The translations under genes and the position numbers were made by a program. The notes beneath the pieces are model-generated. The model saw only the letters and a list, made by a program, of their open reading frames with translations. It did not search any database and was not told the origin of the DNA. From DUVY01 sp036562755 (lineage in GTDB: Bacteria; Bacillota; Clostridia; Christensenellales; DUVY01): DNA of 36,644 bases. Positions 22,809-31,900 of the stretch are shown piece after piece (position 1 is the stretch's first letter; every line of letters starts with the position of its first letter). The stretch lies in contig DATCJN010000037.1 in assembly GCA_036562755.1 (NCBI GenBank), positions 1 through 36,644 on the forward strand. The letters run 5' to 3'.

Positions 22809-23033
22809 ATGAAAACCTATATAGAAGTAATAGCAAAGTATAACCAACAAGGCCAAGTCAGGCCGCTTAAGATAATTTGGGAAGAGAGAATCTACGACAT
22901 CCAAAGAATTACCGATATCCGTCCCGCCGCGTCCTTAAAAGCGGGCGGGATAGGCTTAAGATATACTTGCGTAATAAACGGCAAGACAGTCTATATCTTT
23001 TTGGACGATAATAAATGGTTTATAGAAATATAA
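22809..23033 (+). CDS. Small conserved-looking companion of dinB (74 aa)
   Basis: A 74-residue soluble protein with an alternating beta pattern (YIEVIAKYNQQGQVRPLKI) and the stretch ITDIRPAASLKAGGIGLRYT, followed by IFLDDNKWFIEI. From memory, similar small proteins sit after dinB in other Bacillota, but I cannot name the family with certainty. ATG 22809 is taken as start; an in-frame TTG at 22794 overlaps the dinB stop and would add five residues. No ribosome binding site is visible, so translation is probably coupled to dinB. Confidence 0.6.
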   Translation: MKTYIEVIAKYNQQGQVRPLKIIWEERIYDIQRITDIRPAASLKAGGIGLRYTCVINGKTVYIFLDDNKWFIEI

Positions 23034-23124
23034 AAAAAATATGGAATTAATATATATCAAAAATTGCGCATTTATCTACTCTAAAAAAAATTTTAAATTT
23101 AACTGTTATTAAGAACGCTTTCGT

Positions 23125-23153
23125 TTGACTATATCGTATCATTTTGTTATTAT
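23125..23153 (+). promoter_or_regulatory. Promoter of the purine operon
   Basis: TTGACT (23125-23130), a 17-base spacer, then TATTAT (23148-23153); an overlapping TATAAT at 23151-23156 would give a 20-base spacer. The leader to purE is only about 40 nt, too short for a purine riboswitch. Confidence 0.6.
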
Positions 23154-23196
23154 AATTTTAGCGTCATCAAAAAACTATTGGAATTGAGGTTAGGAT

Positions 23197-23688
23197 ATGC
23201 CCAAAGTAGCTGTTTTGATGGGAAGCAAATCGGACTTTTCGGTGGTTCAACCGGCTCTTGAAGTCTTCAAAAATTTCAAAATCGATTACGAAGTTAGAGT
23301 AATTTCCGCTCACAGAACACCCGACATTGCAAGAGATTTTTCTCTCAACGCCAAAGCTAACGGTTTTGAAGTAATTATTTGCGTTGCGGGCAAAGCGGCG
23401 CACCTTGCCGGTATGGTCGCAGCTTATACGACCTTGCCTGTAATAGCCGTTCCCGTATTATCTTCGGCTTTTGAAGGCCTGGACAGCTTGTTATCCAGCG
23501 TTCAGATGCCCGCGGGAGTGCCTGTCGCGACCGTTGCGGTAAACGGCGGCGAGAATGCCGGAATTTTGGCTGCGCAGATCTTGGGCATAAGATATCCTCA
23601 AATCTCCGAAATGTTGACTGAGTTTAAGGCAAAACTTAAGGAAAAAGTCATCAACGATGACGTTATTTTAAACTCAGAATTAAACTAA
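23197..23688 (+). CDS. purE: N5-carboxyaminoimidazole ribonucleotide mutase (class I PurE)
   Basis: A 163-residue PurE that moves the carboxyl group of N5-CAIR to form CAIR. GSKSD (8-12) and SAHRTPD with its catalytic His are present, as are AAHLAG and VQMPAGVPVATVAV. The usual GGAAHLPG reads GKAAHLAG here, a variant I believe occurs in clostridial PurE proteins. Class I enzymes need PurK, which is not in the window. This is the first gene of the pur operon; a terminator separates it from purC. Confidence 0.94.
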   Translation: MPKVAVLMGSKSDFSVVQPALEVFKNFKIDYEVRVISAHRTPDIARDFSLNAKANGFEVIICVAGKAAHLAGMVAAYTTLPVIAVPVLSSAFEGLDSLLSSVQMPAGVPVATVAVNGGENAGILAAQILGIRYPQISEMLTEFKAKLKEKVINDDVILNSELN

Positions 23689-23714
23689 CCCTTTTACCAA
23701 AGGGTTTTTTTATT
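23687..23714 (+). terminator. Terminator-like hairpin between purE and purC
   Basis: AACCCTTT (23687-23694) pairs with AAAGGGTT (23699-23706) across TACC and is followed by TTTTTATTAT. It lies inside the operon, 16 bases before the purC start, and should lower expression of the downstream genes relative to purE. Confidence 0.75.
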
Positions 23715-23729
23715 ATAAAGGAGTTGGAT

Positions 23730-24428
23730 ATGGAACTGATCTACGAAGGCAAGGCCAAAAAGGTTTACGCTACCCAAAATCCCGACATTGTCATGGTCGA
23801 ATACAAAGACGACGCCACCGCGTTTAACGGTCTCAAAAAAGGCTCAATTTTAGGCAAAGGCGCAGTCAACAACAGGGTAAGCAACCATTTATTCAAACTT
23901 TTAGAAAAACACGGAATCCCCACGCATTACGAAGAAGAATTGAGCGACATCTCAACCTTAGTAAAAAAGGTCGAAATAGTCCCTTTGGAAGTCATAGTCC
24001 GCAATATCGCGGCAGGCTCGCTGTGCAAAAGGCTGGGGCTTGCGGAGGGAACAAAACTTAACTCTACCGTTTTGGAGTATTGTTACAAAAACGACGATCT
24101 AGGCGATCCGATGATAAACGAATATCACATAAAGGCGCTGGGGCTCGCCACAGAAGAAGAGCTAAAAGCAATCGCGGAATACTCTTTGAAAGTAAATCAA
24201 GTTCTTACCGATTATTTGAAAGATTTAAATATAGAATTAATCGACTTTAAATTAGAGTTCGGACGTTTCAAAGGCCAAATAATTTTAGCAGACGAAATTT
24301 CCCCCGACACCTGCAGATTTTGGGATTCAAAATCGGGCGAAAAGCTGGACAAAGACAGATTCAGACAAGACCTTGGGCACGTTGAAGAGGCGTATCAAGA
24401 AATCTTGCGTCGCTTAATGGGCGCGTAG
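23730..24428 (+). CDS. purC: SAICAR synthase
   Basis: A 232-residue enzyme that joins CAIR and aspartate using ATP. It opens with LIYEGKAKKVY (ATP-binding loop) and holds EVIVRNIAAGSL and DEISPDTCRFWD, all characteristic. ATG 23730 is the start: AAAGGAG (23717-23723) is 6 bases upstream, whereas an in-frame TTG at 23724 would be too close. purM follows after 11 bases. Confidence 0.96.
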   Translation: MELIYEGKAKKVYATQNPDIVMVEYKDDATAFNGLKKGSILGKGAVNNRVSNHLFKLLEKHGIPTHYEEELSDISTLVKKVEIVPLEVIVRNIAAGSLCKRLGLAEGTKLNSTVLEYCYKNDDLGDPMINEYHIKALGLATEEELKAIAEYSLKVNQVLTDYLKDLNIELIDFKLEFGRFKGQIILADEISPDTCRFWDSKSGEKLDKDRFRQDLGHVEEAYQEILRRLMGA

Positions 24429-24439
24429 GGAGCGTTCTT

Positions 24440-25459
24440 ATGGCTATTACCTATAAAGACGCGGGCGTTGACGTAACCCGAGGATATAAAGCCGTAGAGC
24501 TTATAAAAAAACACGTCAAAGCTACCTACGATCAAAACGTATTGGGAGATTTGGGCGGCTTTGGCGGAATGTATTCGATAGCCTCCCAAAAATTATCCGA
24601 GCCCGTCCTTGTTAGCGGCACGGACGGCGTAGGCACCAAGCTAAAATACGCTTTTGTATTAGACAAACACGACACCGTGGGAATAGACCTTGTGGCGATG
24701 TGCGCCAATGATATTGTATGTCAAGGCGCTAGACCTTTGTTTTTCTTAGACTATCTGGCTTGCGGTCGTCTTGAGCCCGAAACCGCCGCCACCATAGTTA
24801 AGGGCATAGCTGACGGCTGCGTTCAAGCAGGCTGCGCGCTGATTGGCGGCGAAACCGCCGAAATGCCCGGTTTTTACAGCCAAGGCGAATACGATTTGGC
24901 AGGCTTTTGCGTGGGCATAGTAGATAAAAAAGAAATAATCACGGGCGCGGAAATCAAAGAAGGCGATGTCTTGATAGGACTGGCCTCAAGCGGAATTCAC
25001 AGCAACGGCTATTCTCTGGTTAGAAAACTGTTCGGCGAAGCAAAAAAAGATTTAGAAATTGTTTATCCCCAACTTGAAGCGCCTTTGGGCGAGGTATTGC
25101 TTACACCTACCCGCATTTATGTAAAAACAGTTTTGGCGTTAATGAAGCAGTTTAAAATAAAAGGAATAGCTCATATAACGGGCGGCGGATTTATAGAAAA
25201 CATACCGCGAATATTCCCCAAAGGCATAGGAGCGAAGATAGATATTAATTCTTTTGAGATACTGCCTATTTTTAAATTAATATGGGAAAAAAGCGCTATG
25301 ACCAAGGAAGAGATATTTAACACCTTTAATATGGGCATAGGGCTTGTTCTATGCGTTTGCCCCGAGGACGCCGAAAAAGTTTTAAAAGCCGCTATGACTT
25401 TAGGCGAAAAGGCGTATATAATCGGCGAAACCAAAAAAGGCGAGGGTGTAGAATTATGA
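24440..25459 (+). CDS. purM: Phosphoribosylformylglycinamidine cyclo-ligase (AIR synthase)
   Basis: A 339-residue ATP-dependent enzyme that closes FGAM to AIR. Visible motifs include the N-terminal YKDAGVDVTRG, SGTDGVGTKLKYA, the GETAEMPGFY segment and the C-terminal GGGFIENIPR. It shares its fold with the synthetase domain of PurL. GGGAG precedes the ATG, and its stop overlaps the purN start (ATGA). Confidence 0.96.
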   Translation: MAITYKDAGVDVTRGYKAVELIKKHVKATYDQNVLGDLGGFGGMYSIASQKLSEPVLVSGTDGVGTKLKYAFVLDKHDTVGIDLVAMCANDIVCQGARPLFFLDYLACGRLEPETAATIVKGIADGCVQAGCALIGGETAEMPGFYSQGEYDLAGFCVGIVDKKEIITGAEIKEGDVLIGLASSGIHSNGYSLVRKLFGEAKKDLEIVYPQLEAPLGEVLLTPTRIYVKTVLALMKQFKIKGIAHITGGGFIENIPRIFPKGIGAKIDINSFEILPIFKLIWEKSAMTKEEIFNTFNMGIGLVLCVCPEDAEKVLKAAMTLGEKAYIIGETKKGEGVEL

Positions 25460-26082
25460 AAAAACGCTTGTGCGTATTTGCTTCAGGCGGCGGAACAAAT
25501 ATGCAGGCCATAACGGACGAAATAGACAAGGGCAATATTAACGGCGAAATAGTCTTTTTGGTAGCCTCCGCCGCCGATATCGGCGTAATCGAGCGCGCAA
25601 AATCCAAAGGAATACCGTATAAGGTTTTTTCTAAAAAAGACTACGCTACACCCGAAGACCGAGACCAAGCCATAGCCGAGACTCTAAAAGATTATAATAT
25701 TGATTACATAATTTTAGCGGGATATCTGGGCGTTGTTACCAAAGTTTTAATTTCCCAATATCCTTACAGAATTATTAATATTCACCCTTCGCTTTTACCC
25801 AAATTCGGAGGCAAGGGTATGTATGGCATTAATGTTCACAGAGCGGTCATTCAAGCCCAAGAAAAATATTCAGGCGCGACCGTGCATTTTGTGGACGAAG
25901 GCATGGACACGGGCCCTATAATCATGCAAAAAAAGCTAAAAGTCAATCCTGACGATGACGAATACACATTGCAACAAAGAATTTTAACCCAAATAGAGCA
26001 TAAGCTTTTGCCGTATGTAGTCAAGTTATTATGCGACGACAGAATCAAGGTAGTTAACAATAAGGTAGTTATAGATTTTTAG
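25456..26082 (+). CDS. purN: Phosphoribosylglycinamide formyltransferase (folate-dependent)
   Basis: A 208-residue GAR transformylase. The phosphate loop ASGGGTNMQA is at 9-18 and the catalytic residues are Asn108, His110 (NIHPSLLP) and Asp151 (EGMDTGPI). It uses 10-formyl-tetrahydrofolate. The frame is open much further upstream inside purM, but ATG 25456 overlaps the purM stop and starts the conserved sequence. An insertion-like GGKGMYG after the active site is common in this family. Confidence 0.95.
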   Translation: MKKRLCVFASGGGTNMQAITDEIDKGNINGEIVFLVASAADIGVIERAKSKGIPYKVFSKKDYATPEDRDQAIAETLKDYNIDYIILAGYLGVVTKVLISQYPYRIINIHPSLLPKFGGKGMYGINVHRAVIQAQEKYSGATVHFVDEGMDTGPIIMQKKLKVNPDDDEYTLQQRILTQIEHKLLPYVVKLLCDDRIKVVNNKVVIDF

Positions 26083-26112
26083 ATAATTATTTTTATTATT
26101 AGGAGTTTTGTT

Positions 26113-27660
26113 ATGAAAAAAAGAGCGTTAATTTCGGTCAGCGACAAGACCGACGTGGTAAAATTAGCGTCCGAGCTTGTCGGATTGGGATATGAGATTA
26201 TCTCCACGGGCGGCACCCAAAAAGAGCTCGAAAAAAACGGCATAAAAGTCATTAACATAAGCGAGATAACAGGTTTTCCCGAATGTTTAGACGGCAGGGT
26301 AAAGACCTTGCACCCGTATGTTCACGCAGGCTTGCTGGCAAAAAGAGAACTAAAAGACCATATGGAACAGCTTGAAAATCTAAATATAAGCACCATAGAC
26401 CTGGTTGCAGTCAACCTTTATCCGTTTAAGCAAACAATTCAAAAATCCGACGTTACCTTAGAAGAAGCTATAGAAAATATAGACATAGGCGGACCTACGA
26501 TGTTAAGAAGCGCCGCCAAAAACGCAAAAGATGTCCTAGTATTGTGCGATCCTGGCGATTACGAAGAAGCTATCCAAAGGCTAAAGGACGGAACGGACGA
26601 CTACGAATACCGCATGAAATTAATGTATAAGGTGTTTAGACACACGGCTGTTTACGATACATATATTTCCAATTATTTGGCCGATATCTTAGAAATCCAA
26701 TACCCCGACCAGATAACTTTGGCGTTTGAAAAAGTGCAAAGCATGCGCTACGGCGAAAACCCTCATCAAACCGCGGCGTTTTACAAGGACGCTTACGACA
26801 TAAAGGGCGCGTTAACCAACGCGGTTCAACTGCACGGCAAAGAATTATCGTTTAACAACATCAATGACGCGGACGGAACCATAGCGCTGTTAAGAGAACT
26901 GGGCGACGACCAGCCCGCGATAGTCGCGGTCAAACACACCAACCCTTGCGGCGCGGCTATAAGGCCTACGTTAGCAGAGGCGTTTAAGGCGGCATACGAA
27001 TCCGATCCCGTGTCCATATTCGGCGGTATCGTCGCGGCCAATAGAGAAATAGACTACGACACAGCCGTTCAAATGTCCAACATATTCCTAGAAATTGTTA
27101 TCGCCCCTTCGTTCTCAAAAGAGGCGCTGGAAGTTTTGACCAAAAAGAAAAACTTAAGACTGATGCAATTGCCCGATGTAGCTAAGCCTTGCCCTTCCGT
27201 TAAGGATATGAAAAAGGTTTTGGGCGGACTGCTGGTTCAAGACATAGACAACAAGCTTTTAGTCGAGGAAGATTTGGAGGTGGTAACCAAAGTCGCCCCC
27301 ACCAAAGAGCAAATGGAAGAACTTAAATTTGCCTGGAAGATAGTAAAACATTGCAAGTCCAACGCGATAGCTATTACCAATAATAAGACTACATTGGGCT
27401 GCGGAATAGGCCAGGTCAACAGAATCTGGGCAGTCAAGCAGGCCATAGAGCACAGCGGCGGTTACGAAAAGACCAAGGGCGCGGTTCTGGCGAGCGACGC
27501 GTTCTTCCCGTTCCCCGACAGCGTGGAAGAAGCGCACAAAGCGGGCATCGCGGCAATAATCCAGCCCGGCGGCTCCGCAAGAGACCAAGAGAGCATAGAT
27601 GCCTGCGACCGCTACGGAATAGCTATGGTATTTACCAAGATGAGACACTTTAAGCATTAA
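26113..27660 (+). CDS. purH: Bifunctional AICAR transformylase/IMP cyclohydrolase
   Basis: A 515-residue enzyme for the last two steps to IMP. The N-terminal cyclohydrolase domain (about 1-195) has ALISVSDKT and GRVKTLHPYVHAGLL. The C-terminal transformylase domain holds KHTNPCGAA with its catalytic Lys-His pair, and FFPFPDSVEEA near the end. AGGAG is 8 bases before the ATG. Length is normal for bacteria. Confidence 0.96.
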   Translation: MKKRALISVSDKTDVVKLASELVGLGYEIISTGGTQKELEKNGIKVINISEITGFPECLDGRVKTLHPYVHAGLLAKRELKDHMEQLENLNISTIDLVAVNLYPFKQTIQKSDVTLEEAIENIDIGGPTMLRSAAKNAKDVLVLCDPGDYEEAIQRLKDGTDDYEYRMKLMYKVFRHTAVYDTYISNYLADILEIQYPDQITLAFEKVQSMRYGENPHQTAAFYKDAYDIKGALTNAVQLHGKELSFNNINDADGTIALLRELGDDQPAIVAVKHTNPCGAAIRPTLAEAFKAAYESDPVSIFGGIVAANREIDYDTAVQMSNIFLEIVIAPSFSKEALEVLTKKKNLRLMQLPDVAKPCPSVKDMKKVLGGLLVQDIDNKLLVEEDLEVVTKVAPTKEQMEELKFAWKIVKHCKSNAIAITNNKTTLGCGIGQVNRIWAVKQAIEHSGGYEKTKGAVLASDAFFPFPDSVEEAHKAGIAAIIQPGGSARDQESIDACDRYGIAMVFTKMRHFKH

Positions 27661-27678
27661 TTCTTAAGGAGAAACGAG

Positions 27679-28944
27679 TTGGCTGACAAATATAATGTTT
27701 TGGTAATAGGCGGCGGAGGACGCGAGCACGCGATTGTATGGGCGCTCAAAAAAAGTCCCAAAATCGATAAATTATACTGTCTGCCCGGCAACGCCGGCAT
27801 AGCCGAGCTTGCCGAATGCGCAAATATCTCCGCTACCGATGTTGACGGAATATTAGCTTATCTGGACGAACATAAGGACATCAATTACGTGGTAGTAGCC
27901 CCCGACGATCCGCTTGCTATGGGGTTGGTAGATATTTTAGACGAAAAAGGCTATAAGACGTTCGGACCCAAAAAGGACGCGGCTATAATCGAAAGCTCCA
28001 AGGCTTACGCAAAAAGCCTTATGAAAAAATACAGTATTCCCACGGCAGAGTACGAAGTCTTTGAAGATTACAACGCCGCTTTAGATTATATAAAAACCGC
28101 AAAATATCCTTTGGTAGTCAAGGCGGACGGTCTAGCTTTAGGCAAAGGCGTAATAATCTGTCAAGATTTAAACGCCGCCCAAAGCGCGCTTGCCGATATA
28201 ATGCTGAACAAAAAATTTGGCGCTTCGGGCAATAAGGTAGTCATAGAAGAATTTTTAACGGGATTTGAGGTGAGCGTGCTGGCGTTTACCGACGGCCAGA
28301 CTTTGATTACAATGCCTCCAAGCCAAGACCACAAAAGAGTATTCGATTTCGACCAGGGACCCAATACGGGCGGAATGGGCGCGTTCGCTCCCAGCCCTAA
28401 GTTTACAAAAGAACTTCAAGAAAAAGCGTTTAACGCAATATTTTTGCCTACCATAAAAGCTCTTGCAAGCGAAGGCCGCGTCTTTAGCGGCGTAATATAT
28501 TTCGGGCTTATGGTAAACGGCGAGGACATAAAGGTTTTGGAATACAACGCGAGATTTGGCGATCCCGAAACCCAAAGCATTTTGCCGCTTTTAAAAACCG
28601 ATTTGTTTGAAATCTTTTTGGCAATCAACGAAAAAAGACTGGATAAGATAGACATCCAATGGAGCGAAAGCAGCGCGGTTTGCGTGGTAATGGCCTCAGG
28701 CGGATATCCCGAAAGCTATATAAAAGGCTATCCCATCGAAATAGGCAAGTTAGACGACAATATCATAATATTCCACGCGGGCACAGCCGTTAAGTATAAC
28801 CAATTGGTTACCAACGGCGGCAGAGTTTTGGGCGTTACAGCGGTAGCTCAAGACTTAAAAACGGCCAGAGACTCGGCCTATAAAAACATCAATCAAATCA
28901 ATTTCAAGGACAAACATTTTAGAAAGGATATAGGTATAAAGTAG
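27679..28944 (+). CDS. purD: Phosphoribosylamine-glycine ligase (GAR synthetase)
   Basis: A 421-residue ATP-grasp enzyme that adds glycine to phosphoribosylamine. The N-terminal NVLVIGGGGREHAI, the ATP-grasp segment VVKADGLALGKGV and EYNARFGDPETQ are characteristic. It starts with TTG at 27679: AAGGAG (27666-27671) is 7 bases upstream and no other in-frame start precedes the conserved region. Its substrate is the product of PurF, which is not encoded in this cluster. Confidence 0.95.
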   Translation: MADKYNVLVIGGGGREHAIVWALKKSPKIDKLYCLPGNAGIAELAECANISATDVDGILAYLDEHKDINYVVVAPDDPLAMGLVDILDEKGYKTFGPKKDAAIIESSKAYAKSLMKKYSIPTAEYEVFEDYNAALDYIKTAKYPLVVKADGLALGKGVIICQDLNAAQSALADIMLNKKFGASGNKVVIEEFLTGFEVSVLAFTDGQTLITMPPSQDHKRVFDFDQGPNTGGMGAFAPSPKFTKELQEKAFNAIFLPTIKALASEGRVFSGVIYFGLMVNGEDIKVLEYNARFGDPETQSILPLLKTDLFEIFLAINEKRLDKIDIQWSESSAVCVVMASGGYPESYIKGYPIEIGKLDDNIIIFHAGTAVKYNQLVTNGGRVLGVTAVAQDLKTARDSAYKNINQINFKDKHFRKDIGIK

Positions 28945-28945
28945 T

Positions 28946-31900
28946 ATGGAAGAAAAAATCTATCGTGTTTATGTCGAGAAAAAACAAGGCTTTGACAACG
29001 CGGCTAGAGAGCTTAAAAAAGAGCTCAACGAGCAACTAAATCTTAACATCCAAGATGTTAGGATTTTTTTACGCTATGATTTGGCGGGTTTAGACGAAGA
29101 CGAGCTAAATCAAGCCGTCCAAACCGCCTTATCGAGCGCGCCCCTGGACGACGTTTACTACGAAGACTTGCCTGACCTAAACGGCTACAAGGTTTTTGCG
29201 ACCGAGTTTTTGCCCGGGCAATATGACCAAAGAGCAGACAACGCCGCCCAATGCATTCAATTTTTGACGCAAAAGCAAAGACCTAAAGTTCGCTGCGCCA
29301 ATATCTACGCGTTTTTAGGCGCTGACGAATCGGATATCCAAAAGATTCAACATTATCTAATTAACCCCGTAGAGTCCAGGCTTTGCGGACTGCAAAAACC
29401 CGAAAGGTTGGACAACCAAAGCGACGAGATAAAGCCGATTAAGACTATAGACGGTTTTATCGATATGGATAAAGACGCTTTGACAAATTTTCATTCCCAA
29501 TACGGCTTCGCTATGACCGTAGAAGACTTGGAAGTAGTAAGACAATTCTTTAAGGCTGAAAACCGCGACCCCAACGAAGCCGAACTAAAAGTCATAGACA
29601 CCTATTGGTCCGACCACTGCAGACATACCACTTTCTTAACTCAAATTACCGAAATCAAGATAAACAGCGACAACCCCCACTTGCAAAAGGCTTATCAACA
29701 ATATCAAGAGCTGTTTAACAAATACAATTCGGGCAGAAAGGATAAATATCAATGCTTAATGGACATTGTAACCATAGCCGTAAAAGAGCTAAAAGCCCAA
29801 GGCAAGCTTGACAACCTGGAAGAATCCGAAGAAATCAACGCTTGCTCTATTAAAATAAAAGCGGACATAGACGGTCGGGAAGAAGACTGGATAGTAATGT
29901 TCAAAAACGAAACTCACAACCACCCGACCGAAATTGAGCCTTTCGGAGGCGCTGCAACATGTCTAGGCGGCGCTATAAGAGATCCGTTAAGCGGCAGAGT
30001 TTTCGTTTATCAGGCTATGAGAATTACAGGCGCTGCCGATCCGACCGTTCCGATAGAAAAAACTTTGCAAGGCAAACTGCCTCAAAGAACGCTTACTCGC
30101 ACGGCCGCGGCAGGCTATTCCTCTTACGGCAACCAAATAGGACTTAATTCGGGCTTGCTAAAAGAAATATTCCACCCCAACTATGTCGCCAAGAGAATGG
30201 AAGCGGGCTTCGTGGTAGGCGCCGCGCCTTCCTCCAATATAGTCAGAAAGAGTCCCGAGCCCGGCGATATTGTCGTTTTACTGGGCGGAGAAACGGGACG
30301 CGACGGAATAGGCGGCGCGACCGGCTCTTCCAAAGCGCACACCGCCAATATAGTCGATGTTGCGGGCGCTGAAGTCCAAAAAGGCAACGCCCTCTTGGAA
30401 AGATATATCCAAAGACTATACAGATACCCCGAAGTAACAAGAATAATCAAAAAGTGCAACGACTTTGGCGCGGGCGGCGTTTCGGTAGCCATAGGCGAGT
30501 TGGCGCCCGGCTTGTCGATATACCTTGACAGAGTGCCTCTAAAATACCCCGGACTTAACCCTTTGGAAATCGCTATCTCCGAATCTCAAGAGCGTATGGC
30601 GCTGGTTTTGGCAAAAAAAGATTTTGACACTCTTAAGCGCTACGCGGATATGGAAAACTTGGACGTAACCGTCGTGGCCGAAGTCAACGACACTAATAGA
30701 ATGACTATGTATTACAACGGCCAAAAAGTCATAGACATAGACCGCAATCTTTTAAACACCAACGGCGCAAGGCAATATACTACAGCTGAGATTGACGACT
30801 TTGCCAAAAACATATTCTATGACAGAAAAGATATAGACAAATACTTAAACAACGGAGATTACAAATCGGCAGTTTTGAAAAAGCTGTCCGAGCTCAACAT
30901 CTGCTCCCAAAAGGGCATTATAGATATGTTCGACTCGTCCATAGGCGCAGGCAGCTTAATAATGCCGCTAGGCGGAGCAAGACAGCTTACCCCGGCAGAT
31001 TATATGGCTTGCAAACTGCCTGTCCGAGAAGACCAAAACACGACCACCGCAACCGTGGCTTCTTGGGGTTATAACCCTTATATGATGTCGGCTAGTCCCT
31101 TTATGGGCGCGGTTTATTCTATAGTATTGAGCGTAATGCGCGCGGTAAGCGGCGGCGCAGATCCCGATTCAATAAAACTTACTTGCCAAGAATATTTCTT
31201 AAGGCTTGGAAAAGATCCTAAGCGCTGGGGCGTTCCTACCGCGGCTGTTTTGGGAGCGCTTTACGCTCAATTAGGACTACAAATGGGCGCAATAGGCGGC
31301 AAAGACTCAATGAGCGGCACTTTCGAGGACATAGACGTTCCGCCCACGCTCATATCCTTCGCGTTGGGCTTAACCAGCAGCGAATACAATATCTCCAATG
31401 TCTTAAGAGCGCCGGATAAAGAAATTATTTGGCTCAAGCTAAAGAGAGACGCATTCGGAATGCCCGACTTTGATTATCTCAACAAGCTGATTAGGGTTCT
31501 ATATGACAATATTAAATCTGGCAATATCGGCTATATCCAAGTCGTCGAAAACGGCGGCGCGGCGATTGCTGCTGTTAAATCCGCTTTATCTAACGGATTG
31601 GGCGTCAACTTCTATATTTCCTCGCCCGAAATCTTTGACAACTTCGCAGGCGACTGCTTATTAACAGTCAAAGACATATCGGCTTTGGAAGGCTTTGAAT
31701 ATCAGATACTTGGCGTGACCACGACAGGCGACACCGTAATAAACAATCAGAAGATTGCTTTGGACGAAATTATATCCAGCTTTACTTCCACGCTGGAAAA
31801 AGTCTTCCCGACAAAATCCGCTCCCGCGGCAGAAGTAAAGAATATTACTTATCAAGGCAAAGATTATCCCAAACACAGCAAGTTTTCTTGGGCGCGCCCC

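Noticed and set aside
23034..23196. Purine riboswitch before purE
   Set aside because: The predicted leader is about 40 nt and shows none of the conserved purine aptamer elements.
25351..25455. Longer purN start inside purM
   Set aside because: The added residues are a shifted frame of purM; ATG 25456 overlaps the purM stop and begins the conserved sequence.
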